From NCBI RefSeq assembly GCF_042667405.1, contig NZ_JBHVAL010000013.1, positions 1-64,000 of the forward strand: a stretch of 64,000 nucleotides of DNA, given 5' to 3'. The position numbers were made by a program, and so were the translations under genes. The notes beneath the pieces are model-generated. The model had not been told where the DNA came from and did not search any database. It saw only the letters and a program-made list of their open reading frames with translations. The DNA is from Arthrobacter sp042667405. Lineage in GTDB: Bacteria > Actinomycetota > Actinomycetes > Actinomycetales > Micrococcaceae. Below, piece by piece: positions 50,925 to 60,407 of this stretch; within the stretch, counting starts at the first letter, position 1, and each line of letters begins with the position of its first letter.

Positions 50925-52479
50925 TGCTGACGAATGACTCCAGTTCGGCTGCCAGTCCTTCACGGACCATGACCACGATCCGTGTGCCGTGTTCCTCGTG
51001 GTCAATGCTGAGGATCTCCGAATCGGAGCTGTGCAGCTTGCTGATCAGCTCGCCGCGATCGTAGGGAATCAGGAGCTCGAGCCGAACACCCGGGCGCGGA
51101 ATGGACTGGCTGATGTCCTCCAGCAGTTCAGCGATTCCCTCGCCCGTACGGGTGGAAACCACGGCGTGCCGGGGTTCTTTCTGCTTGAGGCGTTCGACCA
51201 CGAAGGGGTCTGCCACATCAACCTTGTTCAGGACGATGATTTCGGGAACCTTGCGCGCATCCACCTCGGAAAAGACAGCGCGCACTGCGGCGATCTGCCC
51301 CTCGGGGTCCGGGTGCGAAGCGTCCACGACATGCAGGATGAGGTCCGCGTCAGCCACTTCCTCCAGCGTGGACCGGAAGGCCTCTACCAGTTGGGTGGGC
51401 AGGGAACGCACGAAGCCCACGGTGTCGGCCAAGGTGTAGCCGATGCCGTCGGGGGTTTGCGCTTTGCGGACGGTCGGATCCAACGTGGCGAACAGGGCGT
51501 TCTCCACCAGGACACCGGCGTCGGTCAGGCGGTTCAACAGCGAGGACTTACCGGCGTTGGTGTACCCGGCGATCGCGACGGACGGAACAGCATTACGACG
51601 GCGGTTGGCACGTTTGGTCTCGCGGGCCGGCTTCATCGCGGCGATTTCACGCCGCAGTTTGGCCATGCGTGTACGGATTCGACGACGGTCCAGTTCGATT
51701 TTCGTTTCACCGGGACCACGCGAGCCCATGCCGGCACCGGCACCACCGACCTGGCCACCGGCCTGGCGGGACATGGATTCACCCCAACCACGCAGGCGTG
51801 GAAGCAAGTATTCCAGCTGGGCCAGCTCCACTTGTGCCTTGCCTTCACGGCTCTTGGCGTGCTGGGCGAAGATGTCCAGGATGAGCGTGGTCCGGTCGAC
51901 CACCTTGACCTTGACAATGTCCTCCAGCCCGCGTCGCTGTGACGGGGCCAGTTCGGTGTCGACGACGACGGTATCGGCACCCGTGGCGGCGACGATGTCC
52001 TTGAGTTCCTGCGCCTTGCCGGAGCCGAGGAACGTTCCGGGGTCAGGCTTCGTGCGGCGTTGAACCAAACCGTCGAGGACTTCCGAGCCTGCGGTTTCTG
52101 CCAGGGCCGCCAGTTCACGCAGGGAGTTCTCCGCGTCGGCCAACGTGCCTTCTGTCCAAAGGCCGGCCAGGACGACGCGCTCAAGGCGCAGCTGCCGGTA
52201 TTCAACTTCGGTGACGTCTTCGAGTTCAGTGGACAATCCTGCGGTACGGCGCAGGGCGCGGCGTTCGGCGAGGTCTTCCTGGTCGCCGTCGAAAATGCTG
52301 TGCTCTTGGTCCAGGGTCGAAATGGCCTGTGCCTTGCCGAACACGCCATTGGCGTCGTTGTCATCGGATGCCTGCGCGGGGACATCCTTGGAAAGAATCC
52401 GGTCGATGACGGCCTGGATTTGTTCAGGACTCATGTCCTGGGCGTCGGAATCGGATCCGGAATGATTCTGGGTGGTCAT
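50917..52479 (-). CDS. hflX: GTPase HflX (ribosome-splitting)
   Basis: A 520-aa GTPase. N-terminal HflX subdomain (about 60-230) with LGSGKAQELK, a coiled linker (about 240-310, GSRGPGETKIELDRRRIR), then the G domain: G1 GYTNAGKSS, G3 DTVGF, G4 NKVD. HflX dissociates stalled 70S ribosomes under stress. The start ATG 52479 is fixed by AAGGAGACC; the frame is open 139 codons more but that part is not HflX-like. Confidence 0.94.
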   Translation of the reverse strand: MTTQNHSGSDSDAQDMSPEQIQAVIDRILSKDVPAQASDDNDANGVFGKAQAISTLDQEHSIFDGDQEDLAERRALRRTAGLSTELEDVTEVEYRQLRLERVVLAGLWTEGTLADAENSLRELAALAETAGSEVLDGLVQRRTKPDPGTFLGSGKAQELKDIVAATGADTVVVDTELAPSQRRGLEDIVKVKVVDRTTLILDIFAQHAKSREGKAQVELAQLEYLLPRLRGWGESMSRQAGGQVGGAGAGMGSRGPGETKIELDRRRIRTRMAKLRREIAAMKPARETKRANRRRNAVPSVAIAGYTNAGKSSLLNRLTDAGVLVENALFATLDPTVRKAQTPDGIGYTLADTVGFVRSLPTQLVEAFRSTLEEVADADLILHVVDASHPDPEGQIAAVRAVFSEVDARKVPEIIVLNKVDVADPFVVERLKQKEPRHAVVSTRTGEGIAELLEDISQSIPRPGVRLELLIPYDRGELISKLHSSDSEILSIDHEEHGTRIVVMVREGLAAELESFVSNG

Positions 52480-52995
52480 GGTCTCCTTAGACTGTTCGGC
52501 AATTCCAGAATAGTGCTGTTTGTTGCTGGATGGGGCGCTCTTCGCGCTGGGCTGACCGGTTTGGGCCAAAATGGTCTCCTGTGTGCTGGACGCCGATGGC
52601 TCACTGGGCTCTGGCGTCGGTGTTCTGGCGGGTGGATCCGCGGGAAGGCCTCGGCGTGTCGGAAGTCCTGGTACTGCCCCACAGGATCTGCCGTCTGGCG
52701 AAGTGATCCTGGAAGCAGGGCGGGGAGTGATCTTCTGAGCGTCCGGCACCACGAAGTGGTAGTGGCGGACTGTTGCCGGTGGGACCTGCCTGGCGGAAAG
52801 GCCGTGGGCCGGGCATTGGAGCCAAGCCGGGCCTGCATCGCGGGCGGTGCCGTCGAACGCCTGGCAGTCCAGGCGCGGATTCGGCGAATTACTCAAAGAT
52901 CAAGAACATGGATTAAATACTATCAGCCCTGTCAAACCGGCCCCCGGTCAATGGCAGTTTCCCAAGGCGCCGATAGCCAACTAATCTGGCAAATT
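52480..52995. other. 516-bp region between divergent hflX and methyltransferase genes
   Basis: No gene is supported here. The frame of hflX stays open through it but codes a Pro/Ser-rich, non-conserved sequence and lacks a ribosome-binding sequence. It holds the hflX ribosome-binding site, and TAATCT ends eight bases before the methyltransferase ATG as a possible leaderless -10. Any other function is not visible. Confidence 0.6.
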
Positions 52996-53610
52996 ATGGA
53001 GTCTGCACACTATTTCACCGCCCAACCGGCTGGACCGTTCACCCGCAAGCCGCTCACGGTGGAGCTCGCCGGTGCTACCCGCCACCTGCAGACCTCCTCA
53101 GGTATCTTCAGTCCTGACGGTATCGACAAGGGTACGGCGATCCTCCTGTCGGATGTCCCGCCACCGTCCCCCCGCGGCAACCTTTTGGACATCGGCTGCG
53201 GTTGGGGTCCTATTGCCCTGACGCTCGGGCTGAAGGCACCCAATGCCCGTGTCTACGCCGTGGATGTCAATGAACGCTGCGTGGTGCTTACCAACGAGAA
53301 TGCCGCCGCCCTTGGCCTGGACAACGTGACGGCAAGCTTGCCGCATGAGGTGGACCCCGCCGTCGAGTTCGACACTATCTGGTCCAATCCTCCGATCCGC
53401 ATCGGCAAGGACGAGCTGCACTCCCTGCTGCTCACCTGGCTGCCCCGCCTCGCTCCCGGCGGCAACGCGTGGCTGGTGGTTCAGAAGAACCTGGGTTCGG
53501 ACTCCCTGCAGCGTTGGCTGGCAGCTGAACTGGACGAGTCGTTCACGGTTTCCCGTGAAAGCACCTCCAAGTCCTTCCGGATCCTTCGTGTCAGGAAAGC
53601 GTCCCGCTAG
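52996..53610 (+). CDS. Class I SAM-dependent methyltransferase (RsmC-like)
   Basis: A 204-aa protein with SAM motif I DIGCGWGPIAL (about 64-74) and the target-base motif WSNPPIR (about 132), which marks an amino-group RNA or DNA methyltransferase like RsmC (16S rRNA m2G1207). It is about 140 aa shorter than E. coli RsmC, matching its catalytic domain alone. The start ATG 52996 is chosen for homology; the earlier frame is not credible. The 3' end overlaps dapF by 20 bp. Confidence 0.87.
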   Translation: MESAHYFTAQPAGPFTRKPLTVELAGATRHLQTSSGIFSPDGIDKGTAILLSDVPPPSPRGNLLDIGCGWGPIALTLGLKAPNARVYAVDVNERCVVLTNENAAALGLDNVTASLPHEVDPAVEFDTIWSNPPIRIGKDELHSLLLTWLPRLAPGGNAWLVVQKNLGSDSLQRWLAAELDESFTVSRESTSKSFRILRVRKASR

Positions 53611-54559
53611 CCACAATGACGGCAGGGCCACTGAGCTCTACGTGTTCACGGCCACCTGCGCCGGGGAAGAATTTCACACCGACGACGCCGCCAGGCACCT
53701 TTACATGCCAATCGTTGGGAGCCGTGCTGCCCGCCCAGTGACGGATCGCCACTGCCGCTGCACAGGCTCCGGTGCCGCAGGACTGGGTCTCCCCCACGCC
53801 GCGCTCATGCACGCGCATGGTGATGGTTCCCACTCCGTCCTCCACCAGCGGTTCGGCGGGGACGACGAATTCAACATTCGTGCCATTGACCGGTTTGGGA
53901 TCGACCACGGGGGCTTTGAACAGCTGTGTAGCCGAGAGCTCGCTGAGTTCAGCCAAGGCCACAACCGTGTGCGGGTTGCCCATGCTGACCGAGAGGCCTG
54001 GCCTGGCCACTTCGAGGCCGTCGGCGCTGACCAGGGCGTCCATCGCCTTGCTCGTTGCCTCGTCAGGGAAGATGAACTCCCAAGGACCCATGTCCACGGC
54101 GTACCCGTTGGCGGTTCGAACCACCTTCTTGACACCTCCACGGGTGCCGATCGTCAGGATCCCACCCGGGCCAAGGTCCACCAGGCCCTGTTCGCTGAGG
54201 AAGTGGACAAAGACCCGCACGCCATTGCCACACATCTCGGACAGGGAGCCATCGCCGTTGCGGTAGTCCATGAACCACTCTGCTGCGGGATCCACCTCCA
54301 GCAACGCCCGGCCTTCCGGGAGGAACCGGGAAGGAACGGCGCGGATCAGGCCATCGCCACCGATGCCCGTGTGGCGGTTGCACAGTTGAGCGACCTGCTC
54401 GGCAGTGATTTCGTGTGCGTCCCCGGGATCTGCAATCAGGACAAAGTCGTTGCCGGTTCCATGCCCCTTGGAAAACGCAAATCCGGCCAGGCTCGATGTG
54501 GCATTGGTTGTCTCGGCAGCCGAGGGCTGGCGGGTGGGAACTGCGGCGTTTGCATCCAT
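53591..54559 (-). CDS. dapF: Diaminopimelate epimerase
   Basis: A 322-aa enzyme that interconverts LL- and meso-diaminopimelate for lysine and peptidoglycan. Its two catalytic cysteines are Cys110 in SEMCGNGVR and the Cys in ETQSCGTGAC (about residue 265). About 25 non-conserved N-terminal residues precede the GHGTGNDFVL motif. ATG 54559 is chosen over the distal ATG 54718. Convergent overlap of 20 bp with the methyltransferase gene. Confidence 0.94.
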   Translation of the reverse strand: MDANAAVPTRQPSAAETTNATSSLAGFAFSKGHGTGNDFVLIADPGDAHEITAEQVAQLCNRHTGIGGDGLIRAVPSRFLPEGRALLEVDPAAEWFMDYRNGDGSLSEMCGNGVRVFVHFLSEQGLVDLGPGGILTIGTRGGVKKVVRTANGYAVDMGPWEFIFPDEATSKAMDALVSADGLEVARPGLSVSMGNPHTVVALAELSELSATQLFKAPVVDPKPVNGTNVEFVVPAEPLVEDGVGTITMRVHERGVGETQSCGTGACAAAVAIRHWAGSTAPNDWHVKVPGGVVGVKFFPGAGGREHVELSGPAVIVASGTLS

Positions 54560-54605
54560 GGAATCAAGGCTACCTTCCACGCCTGTTCGGCCAGAAATTG
54601 CCAAG

Positions 54606-55541
54606 CTAGCCGTGGGTGTGAACCAGCGACACCGCCTTGGAGACGATATCGGGGTCCTTCCAGTCCAGCCAGGAAATCCGCGGATCAGCGCGGAACCAGG
54701 TGAGCTGGCGGCGGGCAAACTGCCTGGTCGAGACGATGGTTTCCTCTACTGCATCCGGCACGTCCATGTCGCCGTCCAGGACCCGGAGGAACTGTGCATA
54801 GCCCAAAGCCCGCGACGCCGTTTTTCCCTGTCGCAAACCCTGGGCGTCGAGGCGCTGCACCTCTTCGGCGAGGCCTGCCTCCACCATCCGGTGCACGCGG
54901 TGGGCAAGGCGCTCCCTGAGTTCTTCACGGTCCACGGACAAGCCGATCTGGACGGCGGGCTGGTAGTACTCGCGCTGGGGCATGAAGGAACTGAACGGGC
55001 GACCCGTGAGTCCGAAAACCTCGAGGGCGCGGATTACCCTTCGCGCGTCGCCAAGGCGTGCGGCCGATACCGGATCCACTTCCTCCAGCCGGGCCCTCAG
55101 TGGAGCAAGTCCCTTTGCTTCGTACTCCTGCTCGAAGCTCTGCCTCAAAGCGGGATCCGTGCCCGGAAACTCAAGGATGTCCAATGCAGCGCGCACGTAG
55201 AGGCCGGACCCGCCCACCACGATGGCACGTTTTCCCCGGGAGTGTACGTCGTCAATGGCTGCGCGGCATTCGGCCTGGAAGTCAGCCACGCTGGCCTCCT
55301 CAGTCACGTCGAGGGTGTCCAGGAGATGATGTGGAACTCCCCTGCGCTCCTCCATGCTGATCTTGGCTGTGCCAATGTCCATGCCCCGGTAGAACTGCAG
55401 GGCATCGGCATTGATGACTTCTCCATCGAGGGCCAGGGCTAGGTTGACGCCAAGATCCGACTTGCCTGAACCTGTGGGCCCCACGACGGCGATGACCGGC
55501 CGGGCGTGCTTGGAGTTCCGGGCGTCCCGGGAATGCGACAT
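54606..55541 (-). CDS. miaA: tRNA dimethylallyltransferase
   Basis: A 311-aa enzyme that adds the isopentenyl group to A37 of tRNAs reading UNN codons. P-loop GPTGSGKSDLG (20-30), the VINADALQFYRGMDIGTAK segment, and the C-terminal QFARRQLTWFR signature. Lies 15 bp after miaB, whose product methylthiolates the same base. Confidence 0.96.
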   Translation of the reverse strand: MSHSRDARNSKHARPVIAVVGPTGSGKSDLGVNLALALDGEVINADALQFYRGMDIGTAKISMEERRGVPHHLLDTLDVTEEASVADFQAECRAAIDDVHSRGKRAIVVGGSGLYVRAALDILEFPGTDPALRQSFEQEYEAKGLAPLRARLEEVDPVSAARLGDARRVIRALEVFGLTGRPFSSFMPQREYYQPAVQIGLSVDREELRERLAHRVHRMVEAGLAEEVQRLDAQGLRQGKTASRALGYAQFLRVLDGDMDVPDAVEETIVSTRQFARRQLTWFRADPRISWLDWKDPDIVSKAVSLVHTHG

Positions 55542-55556
55542 GGATTCCGGACCCGG

Positions 55557-57086
55557 TCAGGCGCGGCGGGCAGGCAGCGCCGGCATGCCCAAGGACACTC
55601 CGGTCTTGCCGCTGGAAGCGCCGAGGGTGGGGACGCCGCAGGAGTCGGCTTGGGACCGGTCCCAGGCATCTCCAGCACGCGAACGCCGCAGGACATAATC
55701 ACTGGCTGTTGCGGGGTCGGCCACCAAGTGGAACGCCGCAGCCTCCGTGATGGTCACGGTGACAAAGTCACCGGGGCGCGGAGCCTCCGCACCGTTCGGC
55801 ACGGAAAAGTGCACGAGCCTCTGGTCTTTCGATCGCCCGGAAAGACGATGGGTCTCCCCGGCTTTCCTGCCCGCCTGGGCTGTCACCAACACCTCGACCT
55901 GGCGTCCAAGCTGTGCCGCATTCTCCTCGGCGGCGATGCGGTCCTGCAAAGCCGTGAGCCGTTCAAAGCGCTCCTGGACAACCGCCTTGGGCAACTGGTC
56001 CGGCAGTTCGGCTGCCGGTGTACCCGGACGCTTGGAGTACTGGAACGTGAACGCCGAGGAGAACCGGGATTTCTCTACGACGTCCAACGTTGCCTGGAAG
56101 TCTTCCTCGGTCTCACCCGGGAAGCCCACGATGATGTCTGTTGTAATGGCGGCGTGCGGAATCCGCTCCCGCACTTTGTCCAGGATGCCCAGGAACCGGC
56201 TGGAGCGGTACGAACGGCGCATGTCCTTGAGTACCTTGTCAGATCCCGACTGCAGGGGCATGTGAAGCTGGGGCATAACGTTGGGGGTCTCAGCCATGGC
56301 CTCAATGACGTCGTCCGTGAACGCCGCGGGGTGGGGACTCGTGAAACGCACCCGCTCAAGGCCTTCAATATCCCCACAGGCACGCAGCAGTTTGGAGAAC
56401 GCCTGACGGTCGCCGAATTCGACACCGTACGAGTTGACGTTCTGTCCGAGAAGGGTGACTTCAACTACTCCGTCGTCAACGAGGGCCTGGATCTCGGCAA
56501 GGATCTCGCCGGGACGCCGGTCCTTCTCCTTGCCGCGGAGGGAAGGCACGATGCAGAACGTGCACGTGTTGTTGCATCCCACGGAAATGGAAACCCACCC
56601 CGAATACACGGATTCGCGCTTGGTAGGAAGCGTGGACGGAAAAACGTCCAGGGATTCCAGAATCTCGAGCTGGGCCTCATTGTTGTGCCGGGCGCGGTTG
56701 AGGAGGGCCGGGAGCGCTCCAACGTTGTGGGTGCCAAAAACAGCGTCAACCCATGGCGCCTTCCGGACGATGGTTTCGCGGTCCTTCTGGGCCAGGCATC
56801 CCCCAACGGCGATCTGCATACCGGGGTTGGCTTCCTTGACCTGCCGCAGTTGGCCCAGGTTCCCGTAGAGCTTGTTGTCCGCATTCTCGCGGACGGCGCA
56901 GGTGTTGAAGACCACAACGTCGGCGAGGTCGCCGTCGGCAGGCACGTAGCCGGCGTCCTCAAGCAGGCCCGCCATGCGCTCCGAATCATGGACATTCATC
57001 TGGCAGCCGAAGGTCCGGACCTGGTAGGTCCTGGGCTCAGCAGAAGGACTGGTGGCTGCTGTTGGGGAAGGAATGGTCAAACTCAC
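55557..57086 (-). CDS. miaB: tRNA-2-methylthio-N6-dimethylallyladenosine synthase
   Basis: A 509-aa radical SAM methylthiotransferase. N-terminal UPF0004 domain with CQMNVHDSE and two further cluster cysteines, the radical SAM motif GCNNTCTFC (about 175-183) and a C-terminal TRAM domain followed by an extension with PSLGASSGKTGVSLG. GTG 57086 overlaps the recX stop (TAGTG). It works with MiaA on tRNA A37. Confidence 0.96.
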   Translation of the reverse strand: MSLTIPSPTAATSPSAEPRTYQVRTFGCQMNVHDSERMAGLLEDAGYVPADGDLADVVVFNTCAVRENADNKLYGNLGQLRQVKEANPGMQIAVGGCLAQKDRETIVRKAPWVDAVFGTHNVGALPALLNRARHNNEAQLEILESLDVFPSTLPTKRESVYSGWVSISVGCNNTCTFCIVPSLRGKEKDRRPGEILAEIQALVDDGVVEVTLLGQNVNSYGVEFGDRQAFSKLLRACGDIEGLERVRFTSPHPAAFTDDVIEAMAETPNVMPQLHMPLQSGSDKVLKDMRRSYRSSRFLGILDKVRERIPHAAITTDIIVGFPGETEEDFQATLDVVEKSRFSSAFTFQYSKRPGTPAAELPDQLPKAVVQERFERLTALQDRIAAEENAAQLGRQVEVLVTAQAGRKAGETHRLSGRSKDQRLVHFSVPNGAEAPRPGDFVTVTITEAAAFHLVADPATASDYVLRRSRAGDAWDRSQADSCGVPTLGASSGKTGVSLGMPALPARRA

Positions 57087-57628
57087 TACTCAAGGGTACC
57101 GGCTTCTGCAAGCACCTCACCGACGATCCTGAACGCCAAAGAGGGGGCGTAGCCTTTGCGCGCCAACATCGAAGCCAGCCTGCGGGTGTGCTTGTCCCGC
57201 TCAGCCCGATCCGAGAGGTTCATGCCCGGGCGAAGCTTGCGTTCCACGAGGTCGCGGGCTGCCGATTCTTCATCCTGGTCACTAAGCTGCGAGAGCGCAT
57301 CTTCTGCCGACTCGAGGTCGATGCCCTTGTCCGACAGTTCGCGCCGAAGCGCACTCTTGGCAAGCTTCTTGCTCTGCGAACGGCTTCGAACCCACATTCT
57401 GGCGAACTCAGCGTCATCAATGAGCTGAACTTCTTCGAAGCGGTCCAGCACTGCCTCTGCGACTTCTTCCGGAACGTTGCGCTCGGCCAGTTTGCGGGAG
57501 AGCTGCAGCCGGCTCCGTGGCGCCGTCGTCAACTGTCGAAGGACGATGGCGCGTGCCACGGATTCGGGGTCGGGCTCGGAATCTGCAGCTATTGCAGATT
57601 CCGGGTCCGGCCCGGTTCTAGCCGTCAA
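57086..57628 (-). CDS. recX: Regulatory protein RecX
   Basis: A 180-aa RecA modulator with the three-helix RecX repeats (VLRQLTTAPRSRLQLSRKL, RMWVRSRSQSKKLAKSALRREL, MLARKGYAPSLAFRIVGEVL). The only available start near the homology is TTG 57628, which overlaps the recA end by 11 bp and has GAAGG four bases ahead. Such overlap is common for recX and suggests coupling to recA. Confidence 0.9.
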   Translation of the reverse strand: MTARTGPDPESAIAADSEPDPESVARAIVLRQLTTAPRSRLQLSRKLAERNVPEEVAEAVLDRFEEVQLIDDAEFARMWVRSRSQSKKLAKSALRRELSDKGIDLESAEDALSQLSDQDEESAARDLVERKLRPGMNLSDRAERDKHTRRLASMLARKGYAPSLAFRIVGEVLAEAGTLE

Positions 57629-58658
57629 CGGCCTTCAGCTTCGGGGAGTCTTCCTCCGGCTTGACGCCGACGCCGAGCTTCTCCTTGATCAGGCGCTCCA
57701 GCTCCTGGGCAAGCTCGGGGTTGTCCCGCAGGAATCGCCGCGAGTTTTCCATGCCTTGGCCAAGCTGATCGCCGTCATAGGTGAACCATGAACCCGATTT
57801 CTTGATGATGCCGTGCTCAACGCCCATGTCGATGATGCCGCCCTCGCGGGAGATGCCCTGACCGTAGATGATGTCGAATTCAGCGATCTTGAAGGGCGGA
57901 GCCATCTTGTTTTTGACGATCTTGGCCTTGGTGCGGTTACCAACGGAATCCGCGCCCTCTTTCAGGGTCTGGATGCGGCGGACGTCGATGCGGACTGATG
58001 CGTAGAACTTCAAGGCCTTACCACCGGTGGTGGTCTCCGGCGATCCAAAGAAGACGCCGATCTTCTCGCGCAGCTGGTTGATGAAGATCGCGGTGGTCTT
58101 GGTCTGGCTCAATCGACCGGTGATCTTACGCAATGCCTGGCTCATGAGGCGGGCCTGAAGGCCAACGTGGGAGTCGCCCATCTCGCCTTCGATTTCGGCC
58201 CGGGGAACAAGGGCGGCCACGGAGTCGATGACGATGATGTCCAGCGAACCGGAACCCACCAGCATGTCCATGATTTCCAGGGCCTGCTCACCCGTATCCG
58301 GCTGGGAGACGAGGAGCGCGTCGGTGTCTACACCCAGCTTGGCTGCGTAGTCCGGGTCAAGCGCGTGCTCGGCGTCAATGAACGCCGCAATGCCGCCGGC
58401 GCGCTGTGCGTTGGCAACGGCGTGCAGCGCAACGGTGGTCTTACCCGAGGATTCCGGGCCGTAGATTTCCACGACGCGGCCACGGGGCAGGCCGCCAATG
58501 CCAAGGGCCACGTCCAGCGCAATGGAACCGGTGGGAATGACTTCGATGGGCGCACGGGTGTCATCACCCAGGCGCATGATGGAGCCTTTGCCGAACTGCT
58601 TGTCGATCTGGGCAAGCGCTGCTTCGAGCGCCTTCTCACGATCCGGGGTTGCCGCCAT
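57618..58658 (-). CDS. recA: Recombinase RecA
   Basis: A 346-aa recombinase and LexA co-protease. P-loop GPESSGKTT (67-75), the Walker B-region VIDSVAALVPRAEI, and the FINQLREKIGV segment. No intein. ATG 58658, preceded by AGGTGTGA. The SOS box is 190 bp upstream, with a TATGCT candidate -10 next to it at 58839-58834. Confidence 0.98.
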   Translation of the reverse strand: MAATPDREKALEAALAQIDKQFGKGSIMRLGDDTRAPIEVIPTGSIALDVALGIGGLPRGRVVEIYGPESSGKTTVALHAVANAQRAGGIAAFIDAEHALDPDYAAKLGVDTDALLVSQPDTGEQALEIMDMLVGSGSLDIIVIDSVAALVPRAEIEGEMGDSHVGLQARLMSQALRKITGRLSQTKTTAIFINQLREKIGVFFGSPETTTGGKALKFYASVRIDVRRIQTLKEGADSVGNRTKAKIVKNKMAPPFKIAEFDIIYGQGISREGGIIDMGVEHGIIKKSGSWFTYDGDQLGQGMENSRRFLRDNPELAQELERLIKEKLGVGVKPEEDSPKLKAVDG

Positions 58659-58846
58659 GGTTCACACCTCTGATGCTTTCTCGCTGTGGAGTGGCCCGAT
58701 AGGCCGCTTTCCTGTCATCTCAGACGCTATTACGACGGCCTGACATTTTTAGTTGCCGGCTACGGCTATGTGGATAACCTGGCTGCCGGAAGCTGGGGAA
58801 TGCGTCCTACGGAATCAATTTTCCTCTCACAGGAGCATATCCCTAT

Positions 58847-58862
58847 CCGAACAGATATTCGA
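58847..58862. promoter_or_regulatory. LexA (SOS) box upstream of recA
   Basis: CCGAACAGATATTCGA matches TCGAAC-N4-GTTCGA except at two positions. It overlaps the -35 region of a possible recA promoter (TATGCT at 58839-58834). The leader 58659-58833 shows no gene. Confidence 0.7.
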
Positions 58863-58915
58863 ACAACGCCGCGGCGTGTCCCTCGCTCCCGGCAACGCCA
58901 ATGTGGCTTGCCAGT

Positions 58916-59140
58916 TCAGTTCGAAGCAGGCTTGATGTCCCTTCCCAACCTGCGTTCGGGAGGCACGTCCTGCACCTCGCACACGGCCAGCCATACCTCG
59001 CGGGGGTGGTATCCGGCCGCCAAAGCCTCCACGGCCGTGCGGCCGCCGACGCCTGCCAGTACCAGCGAGTTGGCCAGGACGCGGGAGTAGCCTGCCCCGA
59101 ATTCGTCGTCCATCAATCGCCAAAAGTCACTTGCCCTCAC
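58916..59140 (-). CDS. DUF3046 family protein
   Basis: A 74-aa protein with the family look: SDFWRLMDDEFGAGYSRVLAN and the YHPREVWLAVCEVQDVPPERR segment. It sits directly before recA as in M. tuberculosis (Rv2738c). GTG 59140 starts it. Function unknown. Its 5' end is 41 bp from the divergent MarR gene. Confidence 0.88.
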   Translation of the reverse strand: MRASDFWRLMDDEFGAGYSRVLANSLVLAGVGGRTAVEALAAGYHPREVWLAVCEVQDVPPERRLGRDIKPASN

Positions 59141-59181
59141 GGATAGAGTCTCTCATGGCTATCGACTCTAGAATGGTTGCC

Positions 59182-59730
59182 ATGAGCAATCCTCTCCAGA
59201 GCACGCCAGGTTCTGCCGTGCCAGGCGACGACGTCGACGACGCCCTCCAGCAGGTGGAACACCAGCTGAGCCTGCTCTGGCGCCGCGCCCGTTCGATCTC
59301 CCATCAGTTGTCCCGCCAGGTTCATCCGGACATGGAGCCGGCTGCCTACGGCCTGCTGACAGTCATCCGCAGGGAAGGTCCGATCCGGCTGACGGATCTG
59401 GCCACCTGCATCGGCGTGGGCAAGCCCTCCGTAAGCCGCCAGATAGCCTTCCTGGAGAGCATCGGTCTGGTCTACAAAGAGGCGGATCCCCAGGATGGCC
59501 GCGCGCAGGCCATCCGCCTGACGGACAAGGGCGAGGAAAAGATGCACCTTGTCCAGGATGCACGCCGCCAGGTCTTTCGGGAGCGGCTCGGCGAGTGGCC
59601 CTTGGAAGATGTTCAAACATTGGCCGACTACATGGGACGCCTCAACGCCATCTACGGTGACGGTGCCCTAAAGGACCTTGGCCCCAAGGAAGCCGGAGTC
59701 GACAACGCGGACACAACAGCCAGAGACTGA
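59182..59730 (+). CDS. MarR family transcriptional regulator
   Basis: A 182-aa winged-helix regulator (about 18-150) with the recognition-helix region IRLTDLATCIGVGKPSVSRQIAFLE and the wing ADPQDGRAQAIRLTDKG. Effector and targets unknown. ATG 59182 is preferred over 59155: TAGAAT (59169-59174) ends exactly seven bases before it, the leaderless layout. It is divergent from DUF3046-recA. Confidence 0.87.
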   Translation: MSNPLQSTPGSAVPGDDVDDALQQVEHQLSLLWRRARSISHQLSRQVHPDMEPAAYGLLTVIRREGPIRLTDLATCIGVGKPSVSRQIAFLESIGLVYKEADPQDGRAQAIRLTDKGEEKMHLVQDARRQVFRERLGEWPLEDVQTLADYMGRLNAIYGDGALKDLGPKEAGVDNADTTARD

Positions 59731-59783
59731 CCAGCGATCAGCCACCCAAGTGGTCGGCGCCCGGAAAATCTGCGCCAAGAAAA

Positions 59784-59812
59784 AAGGTCCCCAGCCTGAG
59801 GCTGGGGACCTT
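59784..59812. terminator. Bidirectional terminator between marR and clgR
   Basis: AAGGTCCCCAGCC, loop TGA and GGCTGGGGACCTT form a perfect 13-bp stem. T-rich (TTCTTCGTTG) follows on plus and AAAAAA flanks the other side (TTTTTTCTTGG on minus). Confidence 0.92.
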
Positions 59813-59835
59813 CTTCGTTGCCTGAAAAGGGCGTT

Positions 59836-60177
59836 CTACCGGGCTCCGGAGAGCATTCCCTGGGGGAAGTCGTCCGTGAGGTCCAGATCGCGGCCGTAGC
59901 GCTGCGAGAATTCCTGCGGGACGGTGTCCGGAACGGCAACACCTTCTGCGACGGCCACGCGGTCGCTGACTTCGCGAAGCATGTGGGACAACGGAACGTC
60001 CAAGGCTGTGCAGATAGAAGACAGGAGCTCGGAGGAAGCCTCCTTCTGGCCACGTTCCACTTCACTCAAGTAACCAAGTGAGACGCGGGCGCTGTGCGAA
60101 ACCTCGCGAAGAGTACGGCCTTGACGCTGGCGGACATCGCGCAGTACATCACCGATCTCGTGGCGTAGTACAACCAT
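59836..60177 (-). CDS. clgR: ClgR-type Clp gene regulator (XRE HTH)
   Basis: A 113-aa regulator with an XRE helix-turn-helix (about 5-62): DVRQRQGRTLREVS, ARVSLGYLSEVERGQKEASSELL. In Corynebacterium and mycobacteria ClgR activates clpP1P2 and stress genes; the orthologue sits near recA and pgsA as here. ATG 60177 is fixed by GAAGGAGCGCAAA; the frame runs open to 60375 but gives a non-conserved N-terminus. The C-terminus ends GMLSGAR, resembling a degradation tail; ClgR is known to be Clp-degraded. The 230 bp upstream hold no further gene. Confidence 0.88.
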   Translation of the reverse strand: MVVLRHEIGDVLRDVRQRQGRTLREVSHSARVSLGYLSEVERGQKEASSELLSSICTALDVPLSHMLREVSDRVAVAEGVAVPDTVPQEFSQRYGRDLDLTDDFPQGMLSGAR

Positions 60178-60407
60178 TTTGCGCTCCTTCTGTTCGCTCT
60201 GTGCCTGATCAGCCAAGCCCACATCCTTCCAGCGGACAACGCCGTTTACGGATACGGGCTGCTTTACCATCTGTATCGCCATGCTCCCTCGTTGGTCCGG
60301 TTCGCTGGGTGGCGGACCGGGTATGTTTTTACATCCTAGGCGCCTCGGCTCTTCCGAAGCGACACAATGACACAACTATTGGCAATGAGTTTTTGTTCCC
60401 GACTACT

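Noticed and set aside
52480..52896. N-terminal extension of HflX
   Set aside because: Pro/Ser-rich sequence without family similarity, and AAGGAGACC marks ATG 52479.
60178..60375. Longer ClgR start
   Set aside because: The upstream residues are not conserved and GAAGGAG lies directly before ATG 60177.
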